Shown: one piece after another, positions 40,301 through 55,449 of the stretch
Layout: each line of letters starts with the position of its first letter
Position numbering within the stretch: the first letter of the stretch is position 1
DNA from: Bugula neritina
Taxonomy: Eukaryota > Bryozoa > Gymnolaemata > Cheilostomatida > Bugulidae
Direction: 5' to 3'
Length of the DNA stretch: 64,000 nucleotides
NCBI GenBank assembly: GCA_964035545.1
Contig: OZ037765.1
Coordinates: forward strand, 2,693,501-2,757,500
Made by a program: the position numbers and the translations under genes
The notes under the pieces: generated by a model
The model's database searches: none
What the model was told of the DNA's origin: nothing
The model's input: the letters and a program-made list of their open reading frames with translations, nothing else

Positions 40301-41617
40301 TTTGCCATCAGCTCCATCTTTGCCATCAGCTCCATTTTGACCATTTAAACCATCTCTTCCATCTCTACCATCTCTTCCATTTTTACCAGAGAGGCCTCTT
40401 ACACCTTTTAAACAATTAAAACATATGTTGGTTTTTTAACTATAACTGTAAGCAATGTTGTTGAATACCTATATTAATTGCTATCTTTCAATTTAAAATT
40501 TACTATTTGAGCTTATACTTCTGTCTGTAAAGCTTAATGTAAGCAATAGCAGCCATGTTTCCAGTATTGAATTACAAGTACCAGTTTCTCGAAAATTATA
40601 ATTTAATCTTTAGCTTTTGTTTTAAAACATATAGATAGTATCATGTGCTGCGTCTTAAGAAAGAAAAACAATGATGTGTCTATACAGCCAGCGAATACTT
40701 GAAAATTGCAATAAGTGAAACCCAAATGCTGAAATCACTTTTTTAAATATAAATGTTTCAAAACAAAAAATAGAGTAATTTTACCAAAGATTCGAATTTG
40801 GTTTATTAGATTGGCCATAAATTCTTCTTCACTTTCTTCTGAACTTATGGTTTGTTGTGCTTGTCCACTGAGCAGCTAAAGTAATAATAATTTGCAACAT
40901 AGCATTTTGTGGGCTAGGAACTTGCAAATTTCATTAGAACAAAAATTTTAATTGATCAAGAATTTTTTGGCAATTATAATTCAACAGCTTTGCAAATTGC
41001 AAACAACATTTTATATTCTTATTAGATAAATAGAGTTTTAACAGTTAATTTTTAGCAGTATTTACCTACACATTTACTAACCATAGTCATGCTTTGTTTT
41101 AACCAAAGATGGTAAACTTTTAGCTTTGTTAAGAGACCAGAAAATCATCCATGAAGCTTTAGTCAAGTTGGGCAAAAATAAAGCTACACTACATTTTCAA
41201 TACGTATTATATAAGCTATAACTGAGAATCATGCATGTAGGTTATCATCAAATAAATAAATAAGGAATATTATATATCATGTCTACCATTTGTAATTAAA
41301 AAAAGTGCTTACTCCATGTTTGCCATTTATAAGTTATAAGTTATTAACCACTGCAAAAAATAATTTAAGATTCCTACCGCCTGAAGTAGAGAGTTGAGAG
41401 TATTCTGTTGAGTAGTGATCATCTCTTTTAAGTCACTGTTTACTTGTTCTTGCTTCTCTAACTTGTCTTTAAGAGCTTTCACCTCAGTGTCCTGTACCTC
41501 CACAAACTCCTTAAGATCTTCACAGTTACAACTCAAAGCTTCAACCAGCATGCCATCAGAGTTATAGCCGAGCATAACATAAAATATCAGCCCTAAACAC
41601 AGTTTAAATCTGTCCAT
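32927..41617 (-). CDS. Short-chain collagen, gene 3 of 4
   Basis: Exons on the - strand: 41617-41378, 40875-40785, 40404-40261, 39844-39587, 37688-37401, 33138-32927, giving 410 aa, the longest copy. The start is MDRFKLCLGL with signal peptide and full coiled coil. It has 35 Gly-X-Y triplets: exon 3 has grown to 16 by repeats of GKDGAD/GVN type. Exon 4 is the long form, as in gene 1. Exon 6 is the most diverged of the four (EYIRVTEGNAEGSRLCF, GTGSTVHC) but keeps all its cysteines. Intron 5 carries a LINE and intron 4 an LTR-like insert, both outside coding sequence. No break is seen. Confidence 0.92.
33326..33997 (-). pseudogene. LINE C-terminal region after RT
   Basis: 223 codons in the same frame as the RT segment, past the stop. 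It shows the family's thumb and tail (FTYLGSTVSCTAKIDKELRS, RAVVLSSLLYGAETWTIY, LRWLGQVHRIEHSRLPRQLL). Confidence 0.8.
34001..35722 (-). pseudogene. LINE reverse transcriptase domain
   Basis: A 573-codon open segment: end of the endonuclease (HWHLLDYVITRRKDQ, GADCSTDHIMIRSKL), then RT blocks ANIAPIFKKGNRKDFRNYRG, SETQCGFRNSRSTIDMIF, VFIDFTKAFDTVSR, NGVKQGCVLAPTLFSLYL and the active-site MLFADDSALV. It closes with TAA at 34003-34001; the same frame then continues. Confidence 0.85.
35723..36062. mobile_element. 340-bp insertion inside the LINE, unclassified
   Basis: It splits the endonuclease between GRKSW and MHLCSQHWHLLDYV, residues adjacent in this family. The inserted sequence is AT-rich, with no coding frame and no clear terminal repeats or target duplication. 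Confidence 0.5.
36045..36807 (-). pseudogene. LINE endonuclease domain, frameshifted
   Basis: Two overlapping frames (36807-36544 and 36584-36045). The first holds LRLAEWNVRILLDR and HIDIAALCET, the second SGKGEKERRELGVGFAIRN, a NDCNARVE variant of the catalytic GDFNA motif (here A-N-D-C-N), and GVGKCNTNGELLL. The frame change near 36560 and loss of the Gly-Asp pair indicate inactivity. Confidence 0.8.
37182..37341. repeat. (CA)n and (TA)n microsatellite
   Basis: CA repeats broken by extra C (ccaca), then TA and GA runs, at the 5' border of the LINE, before exon 5 of collagen gene 3. Confidence 0.9.
38371..38677 (+). mobile_element. Solo-LTR-like insertion in collagen gene 3 intron 4
   Basis: Absent from the matching intron of genes 2 and 4. 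It starts TGTAGTGGCCAG and ends in ..TATAACA, with AATAAA strings near 38538, 38570 and 38654. Target duplication is not clear in this AT-rich site, and the right end could instead be near 38630 (..GGATAATTACA). It includes a run of C near 38440-38448. Confidence 0.55.
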
Positions 41618-42369
41618 TGTTTGGTGTAAAAAACAGCTTTTCTGTATTTTACCAGATTAATATTCTAGTTTTTGAATTTCGTTCCCGTCAGTCACGTTCT
41701 AGAACCAATGTTATTGTTTTCTTTGACTTCTCTAAGCCACTGCGATAAAGTGATATATTTCAAGTGGTGCTAACAACTAAGGAATCCTTTCAAATATCTA
41801 TCATGTTAAGTGATCTTTATTGCTAAATTGTACATTTATAGCTTGTTTTATTTTTCTCCAACAACAAATAAATCAAGTAGATGGTCAAAATTAGATAATA
41901 TAATGAACACACCAGTCATGTACAAACCTTTTATTCAGCTAATATATTACTGAATGAGTAAATATAAAAAAGGAAAATGTAACATGATATAGCTAAATTC
42001 CTTTCTGAGTGCAACTATACAGAACAAATACTTGCATGGTTGAAAAATTACCTCTTAACTTCCTTCTACATTTTAAAAAGTTTCATTATGTATATTATGT
42101 GTTTATTTACCAGCTAACGTGAAAAATGAAGTTAGTTTCAAATAAACTCTTTGCCTTTTCACTATTGCTGTTGACTGCAGTGTGTATTGTGGATGCTAGG
42201 GACATTTAAAAAAAATAGCGCAGCTACATTTACTAATGATACTCAGTCTTAGACACTTATTGCTTTCTTTATCAAGTATAGCTGTTAACTTGTTTTTGCA
42301 TATCTAACATGTCTTTAAAGGCTTTTACATGGTTGGCCTGTAATTTGAAATTGTTTTTAACATGATCTT

Positions 42370-42545
42370 AATATAAAACTTTTGTCCCCTACTGGGATTT
42401 GAACCCGGGTCTCCAGCTTGCAAGCTGGTGCACACTAAGCGTTAAAACAGAGGAGATTACTGCTTAACCTCAACACTACACTTCACAGTTACTACTCATA
42501 GTTCCAGAGACAACTAGATTCTGGCCGATAAAAATCCAACTTCTA
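42370..42545 (-). mobile_element. tRNA-derived SINE fragment, unit 3
   Basis: The copy of the unit 1 fragment with the best-preserved B box: on the - strand GGGTTCAAATCCCAGTAGG. Confidence 0.55.
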
Positions 42546-43020
42546 CCAACGAGTTTGACCTTGAAAAGAATCTCAGAGTGACTCATAAGCACTGTTTGTC
42601 ATTCTCAGAGTTGTATGAATATGTGGTGTGTTGGCCTCCCCAATAACTACATATTTCTGTAGTGACAGCTCTGTTGGGTATGTTTGTGGATTGAATTTGA
42701 CTAAATCATTTCATTTTAGCAGAACTCAATGTATTTTATATTTTTAGGAAGTTGATACAACAAGTAGAGTCACACAAAAACAGCAGTTTTGAATATAAAT
42801 ACTAAAAGTATTGTATTTTCTTTACAAGAAAAACACTCATAGGTATAACAACTCCAAAATATGTTTACTATTAATGCAAAGGTATTGGCATTGTTGACTG
42901 CGCACATACACATGATGCTGTCTCAAATCACTTAAAGGTTCAGATAATGCAGCTTTGTTTAGCAATAACTTTAGCTGAGGGCAGTTCGGAACACAGATTC
43001 ATGACTTGCATGTTCATGAA

Positions 43021-43590
43021 TTCACTTTAGGAGATACAGATACAGGAGATGAGCAGTTTTACTTTGCCTTCCTTCATAGTTATCTTTGTGATTCGAATTG
43101 GAACACAATTTTTTATTACTGTTTCTTACTACAGCAATAAAATGTTTGAACTTTTGTGAAAGTACAGAGAATTTTTTTATAGAATTGTCTGTCTGTCTGT
43201 CTCACACAATCTAAATTCTAAACAAACATCATTTAAACTTGTCATTGCCGACATTTTAGTTTCAATTAGTGACAAGGAAGAATCATTGTTGCACATTATT
43301 TTGTCAGTCCACCTTTAAGTCATAACAAACTTGCATACTTAATATTCCTAAAGTATTTGCCATGTTTGGATCATCTACACAAATTGGTACCTTCTTGAGA
43401 ATATATAAGTTTGTATTTACCTGTACACCATACCTTCTTGTAAATAATGCTTGGAATAAATTGTACTGTATTTCCTTTGTATCATGTTATATTTACTGCT
43501 ATTACCTTACAATGATAACATAGGTTGACATAGAACAGATCAACTGTACTGTATAAAATTTAATAATAAAACTCTTTTATTTGGTCATTT
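43021..43590 (+). pseudogene. Copied fragment of Cactin last exon and 3' UTR (unit 4)
   Basis: It starts at the same Cactin position as the unit 2 copy (ttcactttaggagatacag), holds the terminal RRYRYRR-stop codons, and runs through the UTR to an AATAAA near 43565. Confidence 0.85.
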
Positions 43591-45279
43591 GCAAAGAGAT
43601 GTTGATTACTTTCCTATTCATTTATTATAATTGTTGGCTATGCAATAAGTGAAGTCCATCTAACTGTCAGATCAGAGAATACACAGTACTTTATATTTTG
43701 CAGAGTAGATACTGCACAGCAACTTGATGTATTTACAGAATGATATGCTAATAGTGATTATGATTGGAACTAATGGTTTGAATATATGTGCATAGCTTAA
43801 AAGTTTTAGTAAAGCAGTGGAGAAGAAACTCAAACTTTATCATGGCCTTGTAAAAATAATTTACTAGGGTAGACTCCAGCATGGTTTTGCAAAATAATTT
43901 ACCAGGTATATAGCAATAGTTTTCTACGTAGCAAATGCTTATTTTATTGACGAAAAAGAAAACGATAAAACGGTTGCATCCTCATTAGGAGGGTTGCATC
44001 CTTAATAGGACCGACATCAAGATGGAGAAAAAGCTTATTTTATGAGATCGGAAATGTTAAGGCAGTTGCATCTTCATTAAGACCTACATTATTAAGACTG
44101 AAAATTAGTTGCTAATGTAAATAATAGAAATATCAAATAGCCTCATTGCTATGAAGCTTGCAAGAACTGTGGGAATATTTTCAATGAAGTTAGAAGTAGA
44201 ATTTCTATTAGTTATGTCATAAGTTGTTAAGCTGAAGTGTTAATATTATATGTATCATTATTCTCAGAAAAATTCTTTAACAAAGCTATATCCTTGATGA
44301 AAGGCATGATTATACATATACTGTCCTTTGTGTTTAATTCTTACTTCTGTACTTTACAAGTTATGTCTCTGAAATATTCCGTCAGCTCGCAATAAAAATA
44401 TGGCTTTGGCGATGCTAAGGTTTGTTTGAGATTTCCAGTAAGATGGCTGCTGCAACAGGTTGATGCAATTATAAATTCTTATATCTGCTCCACCACGGTA
44501 TGTAGACTACAGTTTATCTACAACATTCAAGAAAGAATATAAAGTACATTCAAAAGTTATATGATGCATGAGGTTAAATAATTGAGTGAAGTTAAAAGTT
44601 CAAATGTACAAGTTTTGAGTAAGTTAAATATTTTGGTCTTGCATAGAAATTGCTTAACGCATTAATAAATATATATATATGACACATTGTTTATAGCTTC
44701 TTTAGATAATGCAAATAGTATTATTTAGTAGTGTGGCTTTCAGATAAGTAATTGCGTGTTAGGATAGTACCACATGCCATGATCACGTGTTGAAATTTGT
44801 AATATTGACTTAGAGTAAAACACTAATTGATGAACAAATGGGAATGAATAAAAAAATAAAAAACCTGAAACATATAACAGATGCTGTTCATAAATAGAGA
44901 TACACATATGTATATGTGTGAATATTTGTTTACACCAACATATAAATGACATAATGTTTTAAATGCTTAATAAATTATTTGACATTGATCAGCCCGTTAC
45001 AAAGGTCAACACGTGAGCATCGGGTGATACATTTTATCATATTATAGTTTTAAAGTTATTCTTTAGATTAAGGATTGCTGTACAAGTAATGATGATATAG
45101 CCTACAATATACAAAAGATGAGCCAACAATAATAGATCCTTCTTACGTCAATCCCTATCTTGGCTGTAAAGCTGCCAACATACTTAACCGAGTTCTACGT
45201 CAGTCTGCCGCCGGTTTTCATTGGCCATGCAGTTATTGTCGGTTTTCTTAAAATCTGAACCATTGCCAAGAAGATTTAG

Positions 45280-45287
45280 TATAAAAG
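45280..45287 (+). promoter_or_regulatory. TATA box inside the 2.97-kb insertion
   Basis: TATAAAAG, preceded by a GC-richer stretch with TTGGCCATG and CGCCGG (45205-45250) and followed by GAGCCGGGTTTCTGG. It is the only promoter-like site noticed in the insert. Confidence 0.5.
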
Positions 45288-45587
45288 GAGCCGGGTTTCT
45301 GGAAAATAGAAGAAGGATGAAAAATGGAGAAAGGAATGGATGAATGATAAACAACGAATGAAGATATTATAGAAGATAAAAGCAGCTAAAGACAATTGGA
45401 GTATAGAAAACATAGCAGCAGTAGCAATTATATTAAGCATTAGAAGGAACGGCAGGAAAAGCTGACTAATTGATACGAATATCGATAATATAGACTGGTT
45501 ACAGTAAGTAATGTTACAATTTTATGTTTAAAGATATCGTAACCTCTTTTATTATTTGAACTAACAAGTGTATTAGTTTTCTTTTAA

Positions 45588-46045
45588 GAAGCAGCACAAA
45601 TTTGTTTGAGGAAAATTGTTTGAAATTGATCTATTAATTTTTAAGCAGCATAAATTATTTGAAGGAAGAAATTTTGATTTGATTTATTGATTTTGAAACA
45701 GCATAAGTTTATTTGAAGAAAATATTTGAATTAGAAATTTTATTTTAAAGCTGCACAAATCTATATTTGAATTAGAAAAAAATTATTTCTAGGTCTGCAC
45801 AAATTTATATTGGAGAAAATATTTGAATTTTAAAGCTGCATAAACTAATATTTGAATTGAGAAATTTATTTCTAGTCTACACAAATTTACTATTGGAGAA
45901 ATAATTAAATTTTAAAGCTGCACAAATTTATAATTGAGAAATATTTGGATTGAGAAAATATTTGAACTCTAAAGCTGTACAAATTTATACTAGGGAATTT
46001 ATTTCAAGACTGCATAAATTTATGTTGGAAGAAATATTTCAATGT
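45588..46045 (+). repeat. Degenerate tandem repeat in the 2.97-kb insertion
   Basis: Eight to ten diverged copies of a 35-65 bp unit with the core AGCTGCACAAATTTATA followed by TTGGAGAAATATTTGAAT. Spacing varies. Confidence 0.7.
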
Positions 46046-47423
46046 TGATGTTCTAACTGCAATTCTCATTGTGTAAATTTAATTTGTATAACTTTTCTAT
46101 CTCAATTGTCAGACTTATCTATTTATGTTTGCTAGTATAACACAGCAAGATTTCAAAGGGTCGCTAGGATAATCTTTGTTTTGGTTTGGTTCATTCTTGT
46201 AATATTTTTGTTATTGTGATTTTGCTTGCTTTGTTATTATCATCAAACAGATATATACATATTATACAAACATATATATATATATTATAATTTCAATTCT
46301 TCTGGGGGAGCAAATCCCAAATCTGTCTCACAGAATATTAACCTGAGTGCTAACAATTACACAATATACGTAGAACCGCACATACACATTACTACATGAT
46401 TTCCAAACCATAATATTTGTCGAGCAAAGATAACTCTTATCTTTGATTATCAATTGCAAGTTATATAGAAATTTTGAAACTAAAGGCCAATAAATAACTT
46501 CGCTTTATTTTAACTGACCAATCTGACTAAATCAGAAGTTCAATTTAATTGATTCAAAACTAATTTAGTTATTTATTATAAATTACAAATAAATATATAT
46601 TTTTATAATTATTTAAAATTTTTGTTCCACATAAAGTACTGTTCAAAAAGTCATTATCCCTTTGCACTAATAATTTATTTTAAAAAATCTTTTGCATTTT
46701 TGTCAGAAAGTCAATCTGTTATGTAATTTGGCTAGGTAGGAAAGTAACCACTGATGGCAATAAGACAGAATATCAGTAACTCATGTAATTATTGCATAAT
46801 AGTTAGATAGTCAATAAACTCTTCCACTTATAATAGAGCACTAGTTTATTCATGATTTTAACTGAGTTAAAAACTGTACTTTTTATGATGCTATAGCAAC
46901 ATAATTTGAGTCAAAGTGTCACAGGAGCAACTATCACCAGATGTCGTTCCATAACATCTTTAAGACTGGGTCTAACAGCTAGAAATCCGAACCCATGGCC
47001 CATAGTCCAATTCAGTGTTTTTTCAACATAAACTTGTTGTATTTATTCGGTGTCTATAATTTATTCATTCACTTTTATTTGCTCTGCAAATCAGTTCTCC
47101 AACATAGCACGAGTAAAAAGATTGAAAGTATAACTTCTCAATACATCAATTCACACAGAGTGCATTCACGAGACACGGTTTTGTATCCTACAAATATCAG
47201 CACATTCTAAGCATTTTACTGAAGCTAGGAAAGGGCAAAAGTGCTGTTAGTAATTATTTTATGTTGCTTTTTACTATTTTATTTTTGTTGTTACTTGAAA
47301 CTTAAACATTTTTCAATAAAATATTTTTGACATAAAATGCATGAACTATTATTTACGAAAAAATCAGCGACATAGTTGGAAAGTTTGTTAGTATTTATAG
47401 GCATTGCAGTCAGAAAACTTCAG

Positions 47424-52133
<4,710 letters not shown>

Positions 52134-52794
52134 TTTTTGGTGTAAGAAACAGTTTTTCCGTATTTTACCAGAATATTTGAGTTGTTGAATTTGGTTTCTG
52201 TCAGTCACGTTCTAGAACTAATGTTATTGTATTCTTTAACTTCTCTAAGCCACTGCGATAAAGTGATATATTTCAAGTGATGCTAACAACTAAGGAAGCT
52301 TTTCAAATATCTATAATCATGTTGAATGATCTTTATTGCTAAATTGTACATTTATAGCTTGTTTTATTTTTCTCCATTAACAAATAAATCAATTAGATGG
52401 TCAAAATTAGATAATATATTGAACACATCAGTCATATACAAACCTTTTATTTAGCTAATATATTGCTGAATGAGTAAGTATAAAAAAGAGAAATGTAACA
52501 TGATATATCTAAATTCCTTTCTGAGTGCAACTATACAGAACAAATACTTGCATGCTTGAAAAATTACCTCGAAACCTCTTATTGCATTTTAAAAAGTTTT
52601 ACTATGTATATTTTGTGCACATTCATTAGCTAACGTGAACAATGGAGTTAATTTTAAGTAAACTATTTGCCTTCCCACTATTGCTGTTGGCTTCGTTGTG
52701 TATTGTGGATGCAAAAAACATTTACAAAAAAAGCACAGCCACACCTGTAATTCATCTCAGATACTACATTCCTTATTAAGTCACTGCAGTTTAC

Positions 52795-53045
52795 TTGTTT
52801 TTGCATATCTATAACATGTCTGTAAAGGCTTTTACATCATTGTTCTCTACTTTGAAAACTTTTACACATATTTTTATAGAAGCTTTGTTTTCCACTATAA
52901 GGAATTTAATTCCAAACCTCTGGCTTGCAAGCTCGCTAACCATTACCATACAGGAGCTACTGGGTGATTTCAACACTGCACACCACAGGTGCAACTTTCC
53001 AGTTTCACAGTTCCAGAGACAGCTAGATTCTGACTCGTAAAAACC
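52795..53045 (-). mobile_element. tRNA-derived SINE fragment, unit 4
   Basis: Copy of the unit 1 fragment, upstream of collagen gene 4. The B-box region is decayed (gaatttaattccaaacc on the + strand). Confidence 0.5.
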
Positions 53046-53840
53046 CAACTTCTACTAATGAATCTGACCTTGAAAAGAATTTCAGAGTGACTCATAAGCG
53101 CTGTTTGTCATTCTCAGAGTTGTATGAATATGTAGTGTGTTGGTCTCCCCAATAACAACATATTTCTATATGTGGTGACAGCTCTGTTGGGTAGTTTGTG
53201 GATTGAATTTGACTAAATCATTTCATTTTAGCAGAACTCAATGTATTTTATATTTTTAGAAAGTTGATACAACAAGTAGTCACAGAAAAACAGCAGTTTT
53301 GAATATATTTACTAAAAGTATTATATTACTTTTACAAGCAACACACTAATAGGTACAACAACTCCAAAATGTGTTAACTATTAATGCAAAAGTATTGGCA
53401 TTGTTGACTGCGCACATACACGTGACGCTGTCTCAAATCACTCAGAGGTTTAGATAAAGCAGCTTTGTTTAGCAATAACTTTAGCTAGTTGGATGAGGTC
53501 AGTTTGGAGCACAGATTCAGGACTTGCATGTTCATGAATTTCGTACACAGTACCCCCAACATCTCCCCTTCCACCCCCCCCCCTTACTTTGATCACAAGT
53601 AATACAATGAGGTCTATATACTAAATAGTGATATATTGAATTGATCTATATACATTAAATATATGTCAACGAATTTAAAAGCTGATAGCACTGTTTGCTC
53701 TACTCCAAGTAATATAAAAATGGAAGCATCAATATTGTAGCAAGCTCAACCTTTGAAAAACCAGAATACATAACTATTATTCTATTTCTAATTTAGAACA
53801 CAGGCTTTTCCTAAATTCTACTCTATTACTGCACCTATAC

Positions 53841-55017
53841 CTCTACTTTATTTGGTCAGAAATCCTTAATTTCAGGAGAATGCAACTTCTTATTTGCGTT
53901 TCTGATATTGTACTGCAAAGCTGGCAGCTAATATTTCACTTCATCTAGTTTTTTCCCATTTCGTGTTTAAAAAAACTGCATATTCTAGTTCTATTATAGT
54001 AAATACCACCTATATAATAGTATGCTCATAGTAATTTCATTAGTGTATATTGTAAAAAGTTATTAAGTGCAAATAAAATTGCGTGCTACTGTTGATACAT
54101 ATTACTATAATACACCTGCTACTAAAAACTGCACTGTGGGTGCTATATTGTCTAGCTACATTAGCCTAGTCAAACCTTTTGCGGTTAAAAACTATTTACC
54201 TTAACAATACTCAACTATGGCTATTATCAAATCTATTGATAGAGTGAGCAAAGCTGAATAATGATACTGATTTTTGACACCAAGCTGTAGCTTTATTGGC
54301 CTAGGAGCTGGTCACGCTTCAGTGAATGTCAATAGCCAAATTGATTGCACAATACTCACATTTTTGCTAAACTGAGCTACGCTTTAAAGTGCCTAGTAAA
54401 ACTTTACTATACAGTCGCCCCAAGAAAACAAGTAGTTCCTCAAAATGGCGGCTTTCTATTCTGCTGACTAGCTGGTCAGGTAAATCCATTTATTACTTTA
54501 TTTCGGATCTTTAAGGATTCAGTACTAACTAACGTTTTTTTTTCTTTTATGATTAAATGTTATGTGGGCATGTGCTTTACATTTTAGCTTGTTTTAAAAA
54601 TAAAGCTGTCAATGTACAGGTTGAATTTAGAGAGATTTCTGCAAAACTACCTAGCTGAAATCACTACTAACTAAACTCTAAGAGACAGATATAACTATAT
54701 AGTAACTGTATGACAAATATATGTCTGTTAAATGCACATTGTAATACACTGAGGTTAATTGACAACTGTGGGCTATAGCTATAGACTATGAGCTAGGTTA
54801 AAGTGCATAGTTTTTATATAGTCTGTCAGACTATACAAGATGATTGTGTACATGAAAGTTTCAAAATTTCATGTTTCAATGCAATTATATAGCTTTTAGC
54901 ATGACTTTCGATATTTTTGGTTTAGAAGCCGTTACAACTACGATGATAATAATGTATGTGGGCAATTACATTTAAATGGAATATGACTAACAATATTGAG
55001 TGAAATATATATATTAT
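53841..55017. other. Spacer with a candidate promoter
   Basis: AT-rich sequence not matched in the other units, with no coding exon recognised. It holds the YY1-like motif listed separately and may be the 5' region of the LRR-Roc-COR-caspase gene. Confidence 0.35.
54443..54480 (+). promoter_or_regulatory. YY1-type initiator motif, candidate promoter or 5' UTR exon
   Basis: AAAATGGCGGC matches the animal YY1 consensus, which often sits at transcription starts. A donor-like TCAG|GTAAAT follows at 54478-54481, so this could be a non-coding first exon of the downstream + strand gene. The ATG inside it opens only eight codons. Confidence 0.4.
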
Positions 55018-55200
55018 ATAGGTTTGTTAAACACTCTAGGCCACATGGCATGAACCCAATAAGGAAATATCAAAATACATAAATACGTACATAAAGTACC
55101 TAAATATATAGCGCTGTTGAGAATGTAAATTTATTTTAATGGTAGTTTGTCACTAGTTACAAGCTATTATGAATTGAGATGCAAATTGTGACTAATTTCC

Positions 55201-55233
55201 CCCCCTCCCCCCCCCCCCCCCCCCCCCCCCCCC
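55201..55233. repeat. Poly-C tract
   Basis: Thirty-two of 33 bases are C (one T at 55206). The complementary strand is a G run able to form quadruplexes; its length may be unreliable in assembly. Confidence 0.9.
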
Positions 55234-55339
55234 GAGTTAAAAGGTCAACTGCTTTATTTCCCTGAATACAAGTGCTGCCAGTAGCTAATGATATTTAATT
55301 CTATATATGCACTCAATTTCCACTCTGTAGTGTTGTGTT

Positions 55340-55440
55340 ACCCAGTAGTCCTGGTGATGTAATGGTCAGTTCATGATGTAATGGTTAGCAAGTTTGCAAG
55401 CCAGTGGTCTCGAGTTTGAATCCCAGTGAGGGAAAATGTG
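55340..55440 (+). mobile_element. tRNA-derived SINE fragment
   Basis: A-box-like GATGTAATGGTTAGCAAG, present partly twice (also GATGTAATGGTCAGTTCA), and a B-box-like GAGTTTGAATCCCAGTGAGG. Same head family as the SINEs in the collagen units. Confidence 0.6.
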
Positions 55441-55449
55441 TTATACACT

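Larger units (their letters stand above)
32360..43020. repeat. Segmental duplication unit 3
   Basis: It carries collagen gene 3 and the SINE-bearing flank but lacks the Cactin fragment and MITE at its left. Its right end is cut short at 43020, where unit 4 begins; about 0.7 kb present at 14741-15464 of unit 1 is missing. Confidence 0.75.
43665..46631 (+). mobile_element. 2.97-kb TG..CA insertion, candidate long solo LTR
   Basis: Comparison with units 1 and 2 shows extra DNA between GTCCATCTAAC and TAAAGTACTGTTC. The insert starts TGTCAGATCAG and ends GTTCCACA. TAAC before and TAAA after would be a 4-bp target duplication with one change. No long open frame is present. A TATA box, a purine-rich leader and a degenerate tandem repeat lie in its right half. 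A solo LTR or a non-autonomous element would both fit; I do not recognise the family. Confidence 0.55.

Noticed and set aside
44450-44475. AAGATGGCTGCTGCAACAGG as a gene start in the 2.97-kb insertion
   Set aside because: The frame closes after six codons and no downstream exon was found.
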